NCBI GenBank assembly: GCA_021234535.1
Contig: CM037846.1
Coordinates: forward strand, 13,780,705-13,844,704
DNA length: 64,000 bases
Reading direction: 5' to 3'
Source of the DNA: Stichopus chloronotus
Taxonomy: Eukaryota; Echinodermata; Holothuroidea; Aspidochirotida; Stichopodidae
The notes under the pieces are model-generated. The model was not told the DNA's origin. It searched no databases and worked only from the letters and a program-made list of their open reading frames with translations. The position numbers were made by a program, and so were the translations under genes. Below, piece by piece: positions 53,293 to 64,000 of this stretch. Each line of letters opens with the position of its first letter. Position 1 is the first letter of the stretch.

Positions 53293-56200
53293 AGATGCAA
53301 ATGTTTATCCAAATTGTAGAGTTTTTTGTGTTGATTCTTCTTCAATATGTAGAGATTGGTTTGTTGCAATGGAATTCCTGCAAAGACTCGAAGATGCTCA
53401 TGTCCTTGACATATTCGAAAGAAAATATTTTGTAGTCTTGACACGATGGAGGCTACGAGACCTCTTAAATGCATGAACCCGAGAAAAAAAAATAAAAGCT
53501 AACTTCAGCTGATTCCATTACAAGAGATGAAAGGGGGGAAAGCTGATGGAACAATGAACGATGGGACGTTGGATCTATCGTCAAAAAATTAAATGTGACA
53601 CCTTTTTGACTGTGCGAGCATATGTGGTGCACCACACCTAGTTGGGGAAAATTGCTGTATGTGCAAACAAAATGTTGTAGGCTTATGGGTCCGTGCAGTT
53701 AGGATGTCATGTCTTTACAGATGAAGTTACTTGCTTTACAATATACCTTTGTTAAGATCTTTAAATTCACATATTTAGTGGTAAGGATACCTTGTATAAC
53801 GTGCACAATTTGATCTTTTCTAAATGATCACAGTTGTTGACGTGGCTGAGGTCCTCTCTCGTAAGGGCCTCATTGAGGTGATATCAATAACAATTGTAGT
53901 GATTTTGAAGTTTATAAATACATGACAATGCTTAAAATTAGCATAATTAGTCACGTTTTGCATCCAGTAGTTTTGGAAAGTCTCACAAGGTTCAAAGTTT
54001 TGACCGTTACGTGCCCTGGTTGTGTGCGTGTGAATAAAGTATTAACAAGAAGAGTGTCTGGTCACGAATTTAAAAAAAAAAAAAAAAGAAGTAATAATCG
54101 TTAGTTCCTTTCTTATTAATGTCCCATTCTGTGTGAAACACTGGGATCCTCTTAGTTTGACCATTTGTCTTTTGCGTGTGAAGTTACAGCGTTTGCCGCT
54201 CAAAATCGACCTAGTGACTGTAAAATTTCATATTTACAGAAATTATGAATTTAGCTAGCCAATTCCTCTATTTCAAACAGTGAAATAAATGCTGACTGAA
54301 AATGCGAACAAGAGAAGAGTAGTTAGTGGGTAGTTCAAAACTGGTTCACCAAACATTCCGTCAGCAATCCTAAGTATCTGGCTGATCATGGAGCAATGCT
54401 TTTCACTTGACATTAGGGTTCCTTTATACAGACGGTTGCGACAAGTGGTAATTGGAAACCATTTTGCCTCCAACTGAGCGAGCATTTTCGTGCATGTAGG
54501 TTTGTCAAACGATGATACATGATCCGAACTTATTTACTAAACAAACTTATACAACTGCCATTTTAGTGGTAATTATGTCTCACAAAGGAGCAAGAAGTAT
54601 TTCGAAGGTTCATGGAGTGATTGGAAATTGAGGAATGTCCATTATGAATAAAAAATAGAGTAGAACTCAATGTCGACCATTACAAATTAGGAGGAGGTGG
54701 ACTAAATTTTACTTTCTCTCGTGACATGGCTGAGATGCAATACTGTGTGAATTTGAAACACATTTTATCAAAAAGAAAATCTTCAAGTGTAGATAGTACT
54801 TATTTATAGGCAAGGGGAAAGGTACCGAGCATGTAGCGTCAATGCTTCACTGAGAGAAATTGCATTAGTATGACTTTGACAAAGTGGAAGCAAGATATAA
54901 GAGAAGATCATAATACAATGGTAGTGAAGGACATTAAAAAATAGTATTGAGGGTTGCCACATGAAAACAAATAAAAATTGTTACTTCCTGAATGGATAAT
55001 TTCTAGAATGACTCAAAAAGTTTAATCCGTTTCCCCAACCCATGAACACACACAATTTAGAACCCTCAGCAAGCGTCACAGAGAAAGAGGAAAATAAACT
55101 CTTTAAATGTATACTTTGACTGTATTTGTCATTTCGTCCAAGATAATCATAATGATAATGTGTCTATTTCCATTGAATTTGTTTGATAAAAATTGCAATC
55201 AGAGCCGTCTATACAATGTCAAACAACAAACCTTATCTTTTTCAGTCGTATTTTTTATTTAAAAACTAAAATACTGGAATACTTGATGGAGGATCACTGC
55301 CTTGGAAAATGTTTTCCACTCGAAACTACGTACACAAGATTTTTTTTAATGCAATGTAAACCAGATGCATGACTGTGATAGGAAAATTTCAGCCGAGGAG
55401 CCTACTTAAAGTTCTGATTTGAGAAAAGTAAAACTCTTTCACCACCTATTACAATACCATTAGGAAGGTATCATCTTAATGTGGAAAAGCATGCATCTGA
55501 TTGACAGTGTCTGTATTGCTTGAAGTTCTCTCCTGGTTCCATAAAGACTGGCTTTCCACTTATCTAATTTGGCATGCAGTATATGTTGCCTATACATGTA
55601 CTGATCATGAATATTGGGCTTTAGTAGCTCCAGTTTCCCACATCAGTTTCTTTATTCTGAGAAACGTTTCTTCATGCAGCATCCAAACCTTTTCCTTCTA
55701 TCTATCTTCAACTGGAAAGAAAGGGAAGTGGTAACTTTAGAGTGACCATACAAAATACGAATAAATGAAAAAGACCAAGGGAAGAAAAAAATTACGATTA
55801 CAGTCTAGTTGAAATGAAAGATCTGCAAATGTTTATCATTATAAGTGATGAGTGAAGAAGCACGTTTAAGTGTGATATGTCCCCCTACCATGGAAAAATG
55901 TAAATGATATAAATGAACTATCATAATCCTTCACCAAGATGTTTCAAATGTATCCACACAAGCTCAGTAGCCAACTTGTATTTATTTCTTTCACCATAAT
56001 TAAGAAAAAAGAAGAAACATTTTTGTGGCTTTCAGGGAGTCTGTCTAAAATCTGCAAATCTTTATCTCTTCTTTGTTTTCACTGAATCGAGTCCTTAGAA
56101 TTGGTGAGCCAATAATCTAGAAAATTCACTTTTCCCTTATCATCACTTATGCTCCTCCCAGTCAATATTTCATGCTAAAGGAGGTAGTCTTTACACTGCA

Positions 56201-57251
56201 GGGACAAGGCTTAAGTTACTGACGCACCAACAGTAATGTTCACCTTACCTTGTAGACGAAACGTTGTAGGTGTCAAGGATGGATGCTCACCAACATAGTC
56301 GCTTGTAACTATCGTAACATTACGGTACTGGTTACGCGAAGAACTAGCTATTTGGTTGAAGGCAAAATGTCTCCATGTGTCACGTGACTGGAGTTTTTTT
56401 TAACAGTCCATGTTGAAACAATTTCTATAAAAGGAGCCCTGCTTGTCATTATAAAATGCACGGTGTGACTTTTCATGAATTGTGTAGTAAACTTCGCAAT
56501 CGCAATGTTTGTAGGTATGTATCGTGGTTATGCATGGTATTGGTTCTTTTTTCCATTTAGACATATAGGCTTTTCATACAAGGGCGGTTATATCTTGAGA
56601 TAAAAAAATGTGTGACATTTACTCAATTGAGTTTGACTTCCAAGTGAAGAAAACAATCATTTTGGGCAACAAAGGAGTGAATTCTTCACAGTGGAATCCT
56701 GGAAAAAAGAAGTCTGCCGGCATTATCAGTGGTATACGTCAGATGTCAAACTCGACAGTAAGATGAAGTCCTGTGGACTTTTAAGATTTGCCTGAAAAAT
56801 TCGCGACATAGTGCAAAAACACTAATCACCAGAACAGAAAGAACGAGGACATGAAAAACCTCAAGTTTAAGCTACAGTTACGACAATTATACCGAATATT
56901 TGTATCCGATATTTGCCCTAAGAAATCGCTGATATTTCTATTGGACCAGGATCTTTCCAAAACTTTCTTGTTTGCTGTGACAGTCTGGATCAGAAGCATT
57001 GGGGAAATGCCGGAATTGGGGTTCGGGTTTGTATGTGTGTAAAGAAAGATGGTTAAAGAAAATAGCACTCCACAGAAAAACTAAGGAAATTATTTACTAA
57101 ACTGTATTTCACCTTAACCTTTTGGAAGAGTAAGCTTTTGAAAAGCGAAATCTTACAATAAAGAATTTATTGATGCCTTAAACGGGGTCCGAGACAATGG
57201 CTGTTTCCTGCAATCCGCGAGGATTTTTTTAACCAAAAATTTCTTCAGACG

Positions 57252-57490
57252 AGCAACTGATGGTTGCGCTCCCCTTGGATGATTAAACGTGAATTAGCTT
57301 TTAAATGTTGTTCCTAGAACCTCCACTGTCTAGCAATAGGTGATAATATTCTACTTATAAGCAATCCAAATTGTAACAATTTGTTCCTCACTTATTGAGA
57401 AGTTTTAAGACATTAGATCCGTATTCAAAGATTAGCGAATATAGCAGCTGAGGACACACGGGAAGAGTAGTGTCGCGGCCATCTGACTGA
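57252..57490 (+). repeat. Dispersed repeat copy (family at 42.1 kb)
   Basis: GCAACTGATGGTTGCGCTCC, then GCAATCCAAATT about 110 bp on, then CAGCTGAGGACACACGGGAAG, in the same order as 42137-42400. Confidence 0.55.
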
Positions 57491-58402
57491 CTTGTAAAGT
57501 TTCAACAATTTTCTTGCATCATCAACGCCTATAGATAGTGGTCCTCGCTTGGATAATCCCGCTTGGATTGGCCCACGGTCAACCACATCGTACTGAAAAT
57601 CCTGACAGACGACAGATTACCCGAGATCAGTCTTCTGTATTTCCCAGGAAGATGAAGAAAGTCAAATTACTAATAAAGAAATAGGAATTCCTGAAGGTTC
57701 AGTTCAAATTCAGGCATCATAGACATCTAGTGGACCTTACATAAACAAAAATGTGAAAAGGGGAGAGGATAGGCCCTCTCCAGGACGGGCATAAAAACAA
57801 AAAAGTGACAATTTTGGTGCCTGCCACCTCTGTGAAATCTCTGGCTACACCACTGGCTATTCCAATTGTGTTCTCGTGCATGTATCTGTTTACTCGATGT
57901 TACCTTTTATGTCCTCCTGTAGGTAAGCGATTCGTACCTAGAAAGTTTAACTCCGTTGCCAATTGGTGCCCTAATTGACGTATGCTAGCGCAACAAACAC
58001 AGAAACCCAGATGTACAATCTGTGTCATATCTACTTGTGCTTTAGTTTTTTAGTGGCCCAAATATTTGCTAACATGTATTGTTTAATCTTTTTAAATCTG
58101 GAAAACGACGTAAAACTCTAATCTTAAGACATCGAAATAGTATCACTTCCCTGCTCTCTTCCATATGATATAATTTAGATATGCTTGTATGTAAATTGAA
58201 GTTTATGCATGCTTAGTTACACCCGGTACTTACAACACGTGGTGAAATCCTACGTGAGCTTTTATGCCGATGTTGATAGTTTTTTCGAATATGAAATGGT
58301 TCCGTATACAGTCAACTAAAACCGTTACGAAAAATGCGGGTAATGACAAATATGCATTGTCGTGTCTTCTTCGCTGCACCGAGATCAGACCTAAAAACGA
58401 AG

Positions 58403-58411
58403 ATGGAAGCG
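58403..58411 (+). CDS. Possible first coding exon of the transporter (three codons, M-E-A)
   Basis: AAGATGG context with A at -3, then donor GCG|GTGAGT in phase 0, matching the phase of exon 2. It is too short to prove by coding content. It may equally be part of a non-coding first exon. Confidence 0.45.
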
Positions 58412-60731
58412 GTGAGTAGTACACGTAACGTTTCTGTCGTTTGTAACCTTTAATACCGCATGAGTACTTACGGTAATACTCTCACATTATGATAATACCC
58501 ACAGCCAAGCCATTCGGAAAACCGTTGGATAACGTTCTTCCGGTGGATATAATTTCATACATTTGTTACATAGAATAGGCCTATCGCACTTGAGGCAACC
58601 TGCACAAAGGTATCATATTCTCCACGCTCAACAGGTTATAGGCAATGAGTATTTCAAGAAATGACCTGAACCTTTGGATCTGCTGAGACTGTAAACCTGA
58701 TATCACAAGCTAAGCGAATAGTGGTTGTCTATTTTCAGATGAACGTATAACTTGGGATTATCTTCCACTAATAGTTTGACCTCATCCAGATATTTCGTGA
58801 TAGAAATAGTACATCGAGGTCGAATAACCAACAATTCTTCAGTGTTACTGTGTAAAGTAAAGTCAGTGTGTCCCTACGACTGCAGTCGTAAACACCTTCT
58901 ATTTATTCAGTGCAGTCATGATGACATCTCATTCCATATTATCACGAGTACGAAATACGAAGGAGATAATTCAACGACGGTACTGGTTGTACTCCTAACG
59001 GTCTTCATCAAATCGCAGGCAGGTGTAAACATACAGAAGACATCAAACATTTTTTTAGGGTGATAGTGTAAACATAGAACACTAAAAGGAGGCCAGTGTT
59101 TGTACCTTGCATTTTCATAATTCATATTAAAAACATATTTCTCAAGCTGTGTGGTAAATGACTCCAGTTGTATGACAAATGCTACTTTAATTGATTAATT
59201 ACTGGGAAACGACCGATTTCATTTCAAAATAAGTGATTACTATTTTTTTCTACAATATCTAATTACATTATGTTTTGTTTGTTCATTATCCAAAGCTACG
59301 GTTAAAATTTACGATCCGTTTTGTGAGAGAATTTGTGAATCCCGTTTACTTAAACATTTGATTTCAGTCTGTGAGTTAGTCAAAGATAATGAATTTAATG
59401 GTTTCGATACGAAATTATTGCTTTCCTTGACTCATTTTTGTATCCGTCAGATCAAGTCTAGAAGACAGTTAAGTCTCATTTAAAGCACGAAAAAAGGGAA
59501 CTCCACATTACTCTTTCGACCTCACTTTTCAGAATAACTGCAGGCACATCATCTAATTCGTGCATAATAAATTCATGTACCATTGAACTCGATCGATCTC
59601 TTGGAAGTTTAGCTCAACATTCCATGCGGTAAGAATCTGAGTACGACAACTTTGAAACTTTCCATTTTGTTTCAGATGGACGGTAATTTCGAGATGTCTA
59701 GAAGGACGACCGCCACAGAAGAACACGACAACGATTTTGAAATGAATTTCTCAACAGACGTCGTTGATGGGTCGCAAACAACAGAGGATTCGTGGAATGA
59801 ACGTGTTGCCGTAACCGTTGCTCGTCGAAAGGGCATTTTTGTAGCGTTGTTAGCAGCAGTTGTAATGGCCTGTCAATCTACGTGTGTGAAAGTGGTTGCA
59901 GAAAATGTTGGCCCATTTGAAATCATCACATTGCGATTCATCGTTATGGGTACCTGTTGCCTTGTACTGTGCATTCATAAGGACCAACTTCTTCCAAAAT
60001 CATTTCAAGAATTGAGATATTTGTTTGTTAAGGGTCTTCTTGGGTTGGCTGCTATCTTGTGTCAGTATTATGCATATCAGAACATGAGAGTGGCCGAAGC
60101 AACTGCGATATTGTATGCCAATCCAGTTATCACATGTCTTCTTGCCTTTTTCTTTCTGAAGGAGAGTCTCAGATGCTTAGACGTTATATGCGTTACTATG
60201 GCTGTCACAGGTGTCGTCATAGTTGCTCAACCCCCGTTTTTGCGGTTTCCGAATCAAAGCGACAAAGATGGTGATTTGAATCCGTTAGCTGCACTAGTTG
60301 CCGTTGTCGGATGTTTCCTGTTGGCGGCTAATAATGTTTACGTACGTTCATGCACTGAGTTAAGGATCAATCCATTTAAAACGACATTTTACTACGCTTT
60401 CTTTAATCTTCCTATTGTAGCAATTTTGACAACCGTACTATCTGACTGGACTTTACCGTGCGTTGTTAATCGATTGACCTTAGCTTGCATTGGTATCTTG
60501 GGTTTCATCAGTGAGTGTGCCTACATATATTCTTTAACCGTCGAATCTTCTGTCTTGGTGTCCATGATATTGACTAATGAGGTCCTCTTCTCCTTTGTCC
60601 TTCAAACGACTGTGCTAAGGGTATCTCTCAGTTGGCTGAGCGTGGTTGGAGCATCAGTAATTATCAGCACTTCAATATTCATGTCTCTTAAGTCTTTCCT
60701 ACCGCTTCAGTGTTATGAAAAATGTCCTTAG
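58403..60731 (+). CDS. EamA-family transporter, SLC35G-like (join 58403-58411, 59676-60731)
   Basis: A 354-residue membrane protein of the drug/metabolite transporter superfamily. It has an acidic, Ser/Thr-rich cytosolic N-terminus of about 50 residues, then two EamA repeats giving about ten helices. The first repeat carries the typical VAEATAILYANPV and FLKES block at the TM4-TM5 turn. The second has the parallel SSVLVSMILTNEVLFSF block. SLC35G members are poorly characterised; the substrate cannot be told from sequence, though the nucleotide-sugar transporter clan is related. A consensus donor (GCG|GTGAGT) directly follows ATG GAA GCG at 58403, and the acceptor TTTTGTTTCAG lies just before the ATG at 59676, so both ATGs are in frame; the second may be the true start (351 residues). 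No upstream TATA box is obvious. Confidence 0.85.
58412..59675 (+). other. Putative transporter intron 1
   Basis: 1.26 kb, GTGAGT to a pyrimidine-rich TTTTGTTTCAG. A 103-codon open frame inside has no recognisable features. Confidence 0.55.
59676..60731 (+). CDS. Transporter main exon (both EamA domains)
   Basis: Uninterrupted from ATG 59676 to TAG 60729-60731. All membrane helices are in this one exon, as in the mostly single-coding-exon SLC35G genes of vertebrates. In-frame sequence upstream of the AG (TTGAAACTTTCC...) is the intron end, not protein. Confidence 0.93.
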   Translation: MDGNFEMSRRTTATEEHDNDFEMNFSTDVVDGSQTTEDSWNERVAVTVARRKGIFVALLAAVVMACQSTCVKVVAENVGPFEIITLRFIVMGTCCLVLCIHKDQLLPKSFQELRYLFVKGLLGLAAILCQYYAYQNMRVAEATAILYANPVITCLLAFFFLKESLRCLDVICVTMAVTGVVIVAQPPFLRFPNQSDKDGDLNPLAALVAVVGCFLLAANNVYVRSCTELRINPFKTTFYYAFFNLPIVAILTTVLSDWTLPCVVNRLTLACIGILGFISECAYIYSLTVESSVLVSMILTNEVLFSFVLQTTVLRVSLSWLSVVGASVIISTSIFMSLKSFLPLQCYEKCP

Positions 60732-60773
60732 AAAACCACATCACATACTAAGAACATTTGAAACAGAACAATG

Positions 60774-60779
60774 AATAAA
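60774..60779 (+). terminator. Candidate poly(A) signal AATAAA, transporter gene
   Basis: Only 42 bases after the stop codon. Further AATAAA at 61102-61107 and 61135-61140 would give longer 3' UTRs. Confidence 0.35.
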
Positions 60780-62422
60780 TGTCACAGAGTATGAATTACT
60801 TCCATGGAAGGAACCTATGTAAAGTTTGTTACACCCCGAACTTTATCATATCACTCCATCATATCACTGTAGTACAGTAATGTATATGGTCTCCATTTTC
60901 AATTGACAGTTGAACTCTCTGATTGTTCTTTGGCTTCACTGGCAGAATCTAACAAAAGGTAGCCACCGCTAAATTCGGATTCTCCTAGGGCTTAAGCCTT
61001 TTTCAAAACCTCTCAAAAATTCAGACCACTTCCTAGAGTTTGGGATTCATTTAATTGTCTATATCTAACTTTCGGGGAATTAATTAATGTGTAATTTGCT
61101 AAATAAACCTGACGTGTAAAAAAGTGACTGAAGGAATAAACTGCAATTGATTTGAACATTAAATTAACATTGGGATAAATTTTCCAGTCCTCCTGGGTAC
61201 ATTGTGTATGTTATTTATATTTCTCTCTTGTTTCCAAGTTCTGTGTACTGTGTAATGTCTTGTAAAGCTCTTGTTTCACAACTGTATATCCAATTTCTGG
61301 CATATGTTTAATAGAGCAATTATGTTGGTACCGTACGTGTCCACCTGCTGATAGCATTTAAACATTAAACCTCACTTATACACATGGTTTCACTCCTCAT
61401 CTGTTTCTCCGACAAACCTTTTGAAAATAATTTTGTGGAATTAAGCCAGTAGATAATTTGTGTGCTCTCTTTTGTGATGTTCTTTGTACTAGTGAGTAGG
61501 TGGGGCAAATAATATAATATTAGTTCATTAGTCATTAGTGTCAATGGATTTTCCTTTGCTTAGAAAGCTTTGAAACTGGTTGCAACAAATGACGGAGATG
61601 TGAAGTGTTTTTTTTTTTTTTAAAAAGTGGCTAAATTCAGAAGACACATAGTAAAGACAGTTTGGGACTGAAATGGTGCATAGTGGGTCACAGTGTGAAT
61701 AAACATTTCACAGCAACACCTAGTCCCTTTAATTTACTTTCTTCTCACCTTTTGGGACTCTCTCACTGTTTATGCTAAGAAGGGAACTCCTAAATAACAA
61801 TTCTTCTGTAACGTTTTGCTTGGCTATAATTGAACTGTTGTGGAATTGTAATTTAAACCACACTGACTTTATATCGTCTGATTTGAGACTCTAATAATTC
61901 ATACGCAAGATACTTCCCCACCTTTTATCATTCGAGATTGTGTAAGTGCAATAAACAGCCAAACTCTGCACCAACATGTGCAATATGCCAAACAAGTTCA
62001 GTGAACGCAGTTAGAATATTTTTGTGAGCATGTTGTTGTCGATTAGAAATTTTACAGGTTCCTCTATTATCAAACTTTGTTTGCCTGTATCTGCCAGCTT
62101 TCTATGAGGGGGATGGGTATGTCTTGCTGTCATAAGATGTAGAGGACATATTACGAATAATGAAATGCCTAGACATTCTCCTGTTTCAATATACAAACTG
62201 TCGGGGCCACTTGGTGTCTGCAGAGACTAGAAATTTTCTTTATAAAAAGGAAACAAGAAAAATAAAGAAAAGAGTATTTCGACCCCCAGCTGTTGAAATG
62301 AAAAAAAATAAAGGACCAGATGAAAAGAATGTGTAAATTAAGGGGCCAAACATTGACTCCAAGAAGACATGAACCAACAACTCGTTGATGACAACCGTCA
62401 TGACAAGACAAAATGTCCACTG

Positions 62423-62449
62423 GGAAGATGGTACTTGGTACCATCTTCC
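62423..62449. other. Perfect 12-bp hairpin
   Basis: GGAAGATGGTAC and GTACCATCTTCC flank TTG. It is isolated and AT/GC balanced, with no T run after it. Function unknown. Confidence 0.8.
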
Positions 62450-64000
62450 TATGGTACTATTTCTTTTAGACTATGTTTCAGGGGTAAGCAACTTGGTCAG
62501 TGTAACAATAAACAGCGCTCGCCCACACAGTATGAAATCTAACCACATGGTGACGTAAAACGTTACAGATTAGTGGTTGCAATTGGTAGTTCGTTTTGAA
62601 GCCCCGTACCACCATTTATGTCTGCCATTGACTAAGACACTAGAACAGCGAACTTTGAGATGTGCCCCCGCCCCCTTGGCAAGTCTCACGTATTGAAATA
62701 TCACTACGAAACCTTCGATTTTCTGAAACAACCTAAATCTCTTTCAACGTTGCTAATTTTTCTAATTTGAGCTCTTTAACATCCAAGTAAACCAATTGTG
62801 ATGATTCCCGAAAACGTGACGACAAATCGATCCCCAAGCCTCAGTTTCGGCACTTTTCCCAAGAGTTAACAGATTTGACGGATGTACATAATCTAAAGGT
62901 GGTAAGAGACCTGCATTAGTAACTGTAACTGTCACCAAGGCACACTAACGATTTTACCGTGGCAATCATTCAGGAAAATTGGCAAACAATCAACTGTTTA
63001 CCGTAAAAGAAATGACTAAAATAATCGTAGAGATAATTCGACTCCGTCTAATAGCTGTGCGACAAGGAACAAACATAACATTTTAGAATGTTGGCTACAT
63101 TAGTCATTGAAAATGTTGAATGGTGATCAACGTAGGCAAATGCACAAAGTTAGAGCGTAATATAGAAGAAAATATTTCAAATGGGTAAGACTTGTAAGGG
63201 TTGTTAAAACCTTAAGAAATTTTTTTCTGTAGAAAAAGTCAGTTGAGTGAAGTACCGTGCAGTTAATGGAAGTAAAATGCAGTTAAAGGAAATAATATAA
63301 CGCGTTAAAAATAAGTGGAAAGAAATGTGTGCACGTAACATGCTATCATTTATTGAGGATTGTTCTTTAATCTTGTTGGGGACAGTTACTGTGTATAGGT
63401 GATGTAATACATTAAAAATAGTAAGGATTTTACACTTTTCCAGCTTAATTTGTAGTTGTCAGTGAACTGTGAAATTGTCAATTGAATGGCACCGTTTAAA
63501 CGTAAGTGGTATGTTAATTTACATAGTAATTGGTAGTTAATGAGATCTTTACTGCCATAAATATTTATGAATGTTGGAAGGTTTGGACCGACAAAAAAGT
63601 GAGGATTGTTGTTGGATGTGTTGCCTTGTCATTCTATTTCATACGAAGGGAAAGACATTACTTAAATGAAATTTGTTGAGGAAGTTATGTTGTGATCGGA
63701 AGGAATGCATACATGACGCAAGAAGAAAATGATGACAAATTTGTACAAGTCAGAAATAGGAAAAAAAAATACTATATGATGGAATGTATGATAGAAGTGG
63801 ATGATTTATCTAGGCACTATTCCAACTTGGATTCTGACTGTTTTTGCAATGGTGTTTAGTTTGCAGTGCATTAATAATACTGGAAAGGATAATAAACATG
63901 GAAGAATCGTTTGAAATAGAAGGCAATAGTTATAGTTGTAACTGTAAAAGAACGTTACAAATGTAAGAAGAATTAGTAAATTTTGAAGAATTAGTAAAGA

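Larger units (their letters stand above)
52884..58402. other. Sulfotransferase 3' UTR and intergenic DNA
   Basis: Candidate AATAAA signals lie at 53287, 53491 and 54033. The rest is AT-rich intergenic sequence with one dispersed-repeat copy at 57252-57490. No gene recognised. Confidence 0.55.
60732..64000. other. Transporter 3' UTR and intergenic DNA
   Basis: Several AATAAA signals within 450 bases of the stop, then AT-rich DNA with no recognised gene. A perfect 12-bp hairpin lies at 62423-62449. Confidence 0.55.

Noticed and set aside
59652..59675. Upstream start for the transporter
   Set aside because: The codon is TTG and the stretch is the pyrimidine-rich end of an intron.

Overview
The window is AT-rich metazoan nuclear DNA: spliced genes with canonical GT-AG introns, an intron of about 16 kb, many microsatellites, foldback elements and diverged repeats. 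It has no operons or bacterial features. The gene set (a Tre1/moody/melatonin-like class A GPCR, an arylamine N-acetyltransferase relative, a uronyl 2-O-sulfotransferase-type Golgi enzyme and an SLC35G-like EamA transporter) together with the repeat style suggests a marine invertebrate deuterostome, most likely an echinoderm and possibly a sea cucumber. That placement is inference and cannot be proved from this sequence alone.

Layout. Four protein-coding genes were found, all on the + strand. (1) 823-4032: a two-exon rhodopsin-class GPCR of 369 residues with a TATA box about 55 bases before the ATG. (2) about 11.9-17.75 kb: an NAT-like gene whose catalytic domain lies in one exon (16835-17752), preceded by one confident short exon (13500-13743) and a possible first exon (11937-12061). 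(3) 28157-52883: a nine-exon 2-O-sulfotransferase gene of 345 residues. All eight junctions keep the reading frame, and one exon is only 15 nt long. (4) 58403-60731: a two-exon ten-TM EamA/SLC35G-like transporter whose first coding exon may be only three codons.

The remaining 85-90% is intronic or intergenic. Notable parts are a 1.2-kb nested TTTA/TTTC microsatellite (7.4-8.6 kb), a self-complementary 22-bp palindrome array (20.8-21.05 kb), a 167-bp foldback element (31.4 kb), a 222-bp inverted-repeat element (38.7 kb), a satellite with a period of about 145 bp (34.5 and 36.8-37.4 kb), an AAACAG-type minisatellite (43.6-44.1 kb) and three GC-rich hairpins (49.1 kb) inside the sulfotransferase gene.

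The four genes do not form an obvious pathway. The sulfotransferase (Golgi glycan sulfation) and the SLC35-clan transporter could loosely share a secretory-pathway theme, but nothing in the sequence links them. No virus-derived gene, toxin gene, CRISPR array, rRNA or convincing tRNA was seen.
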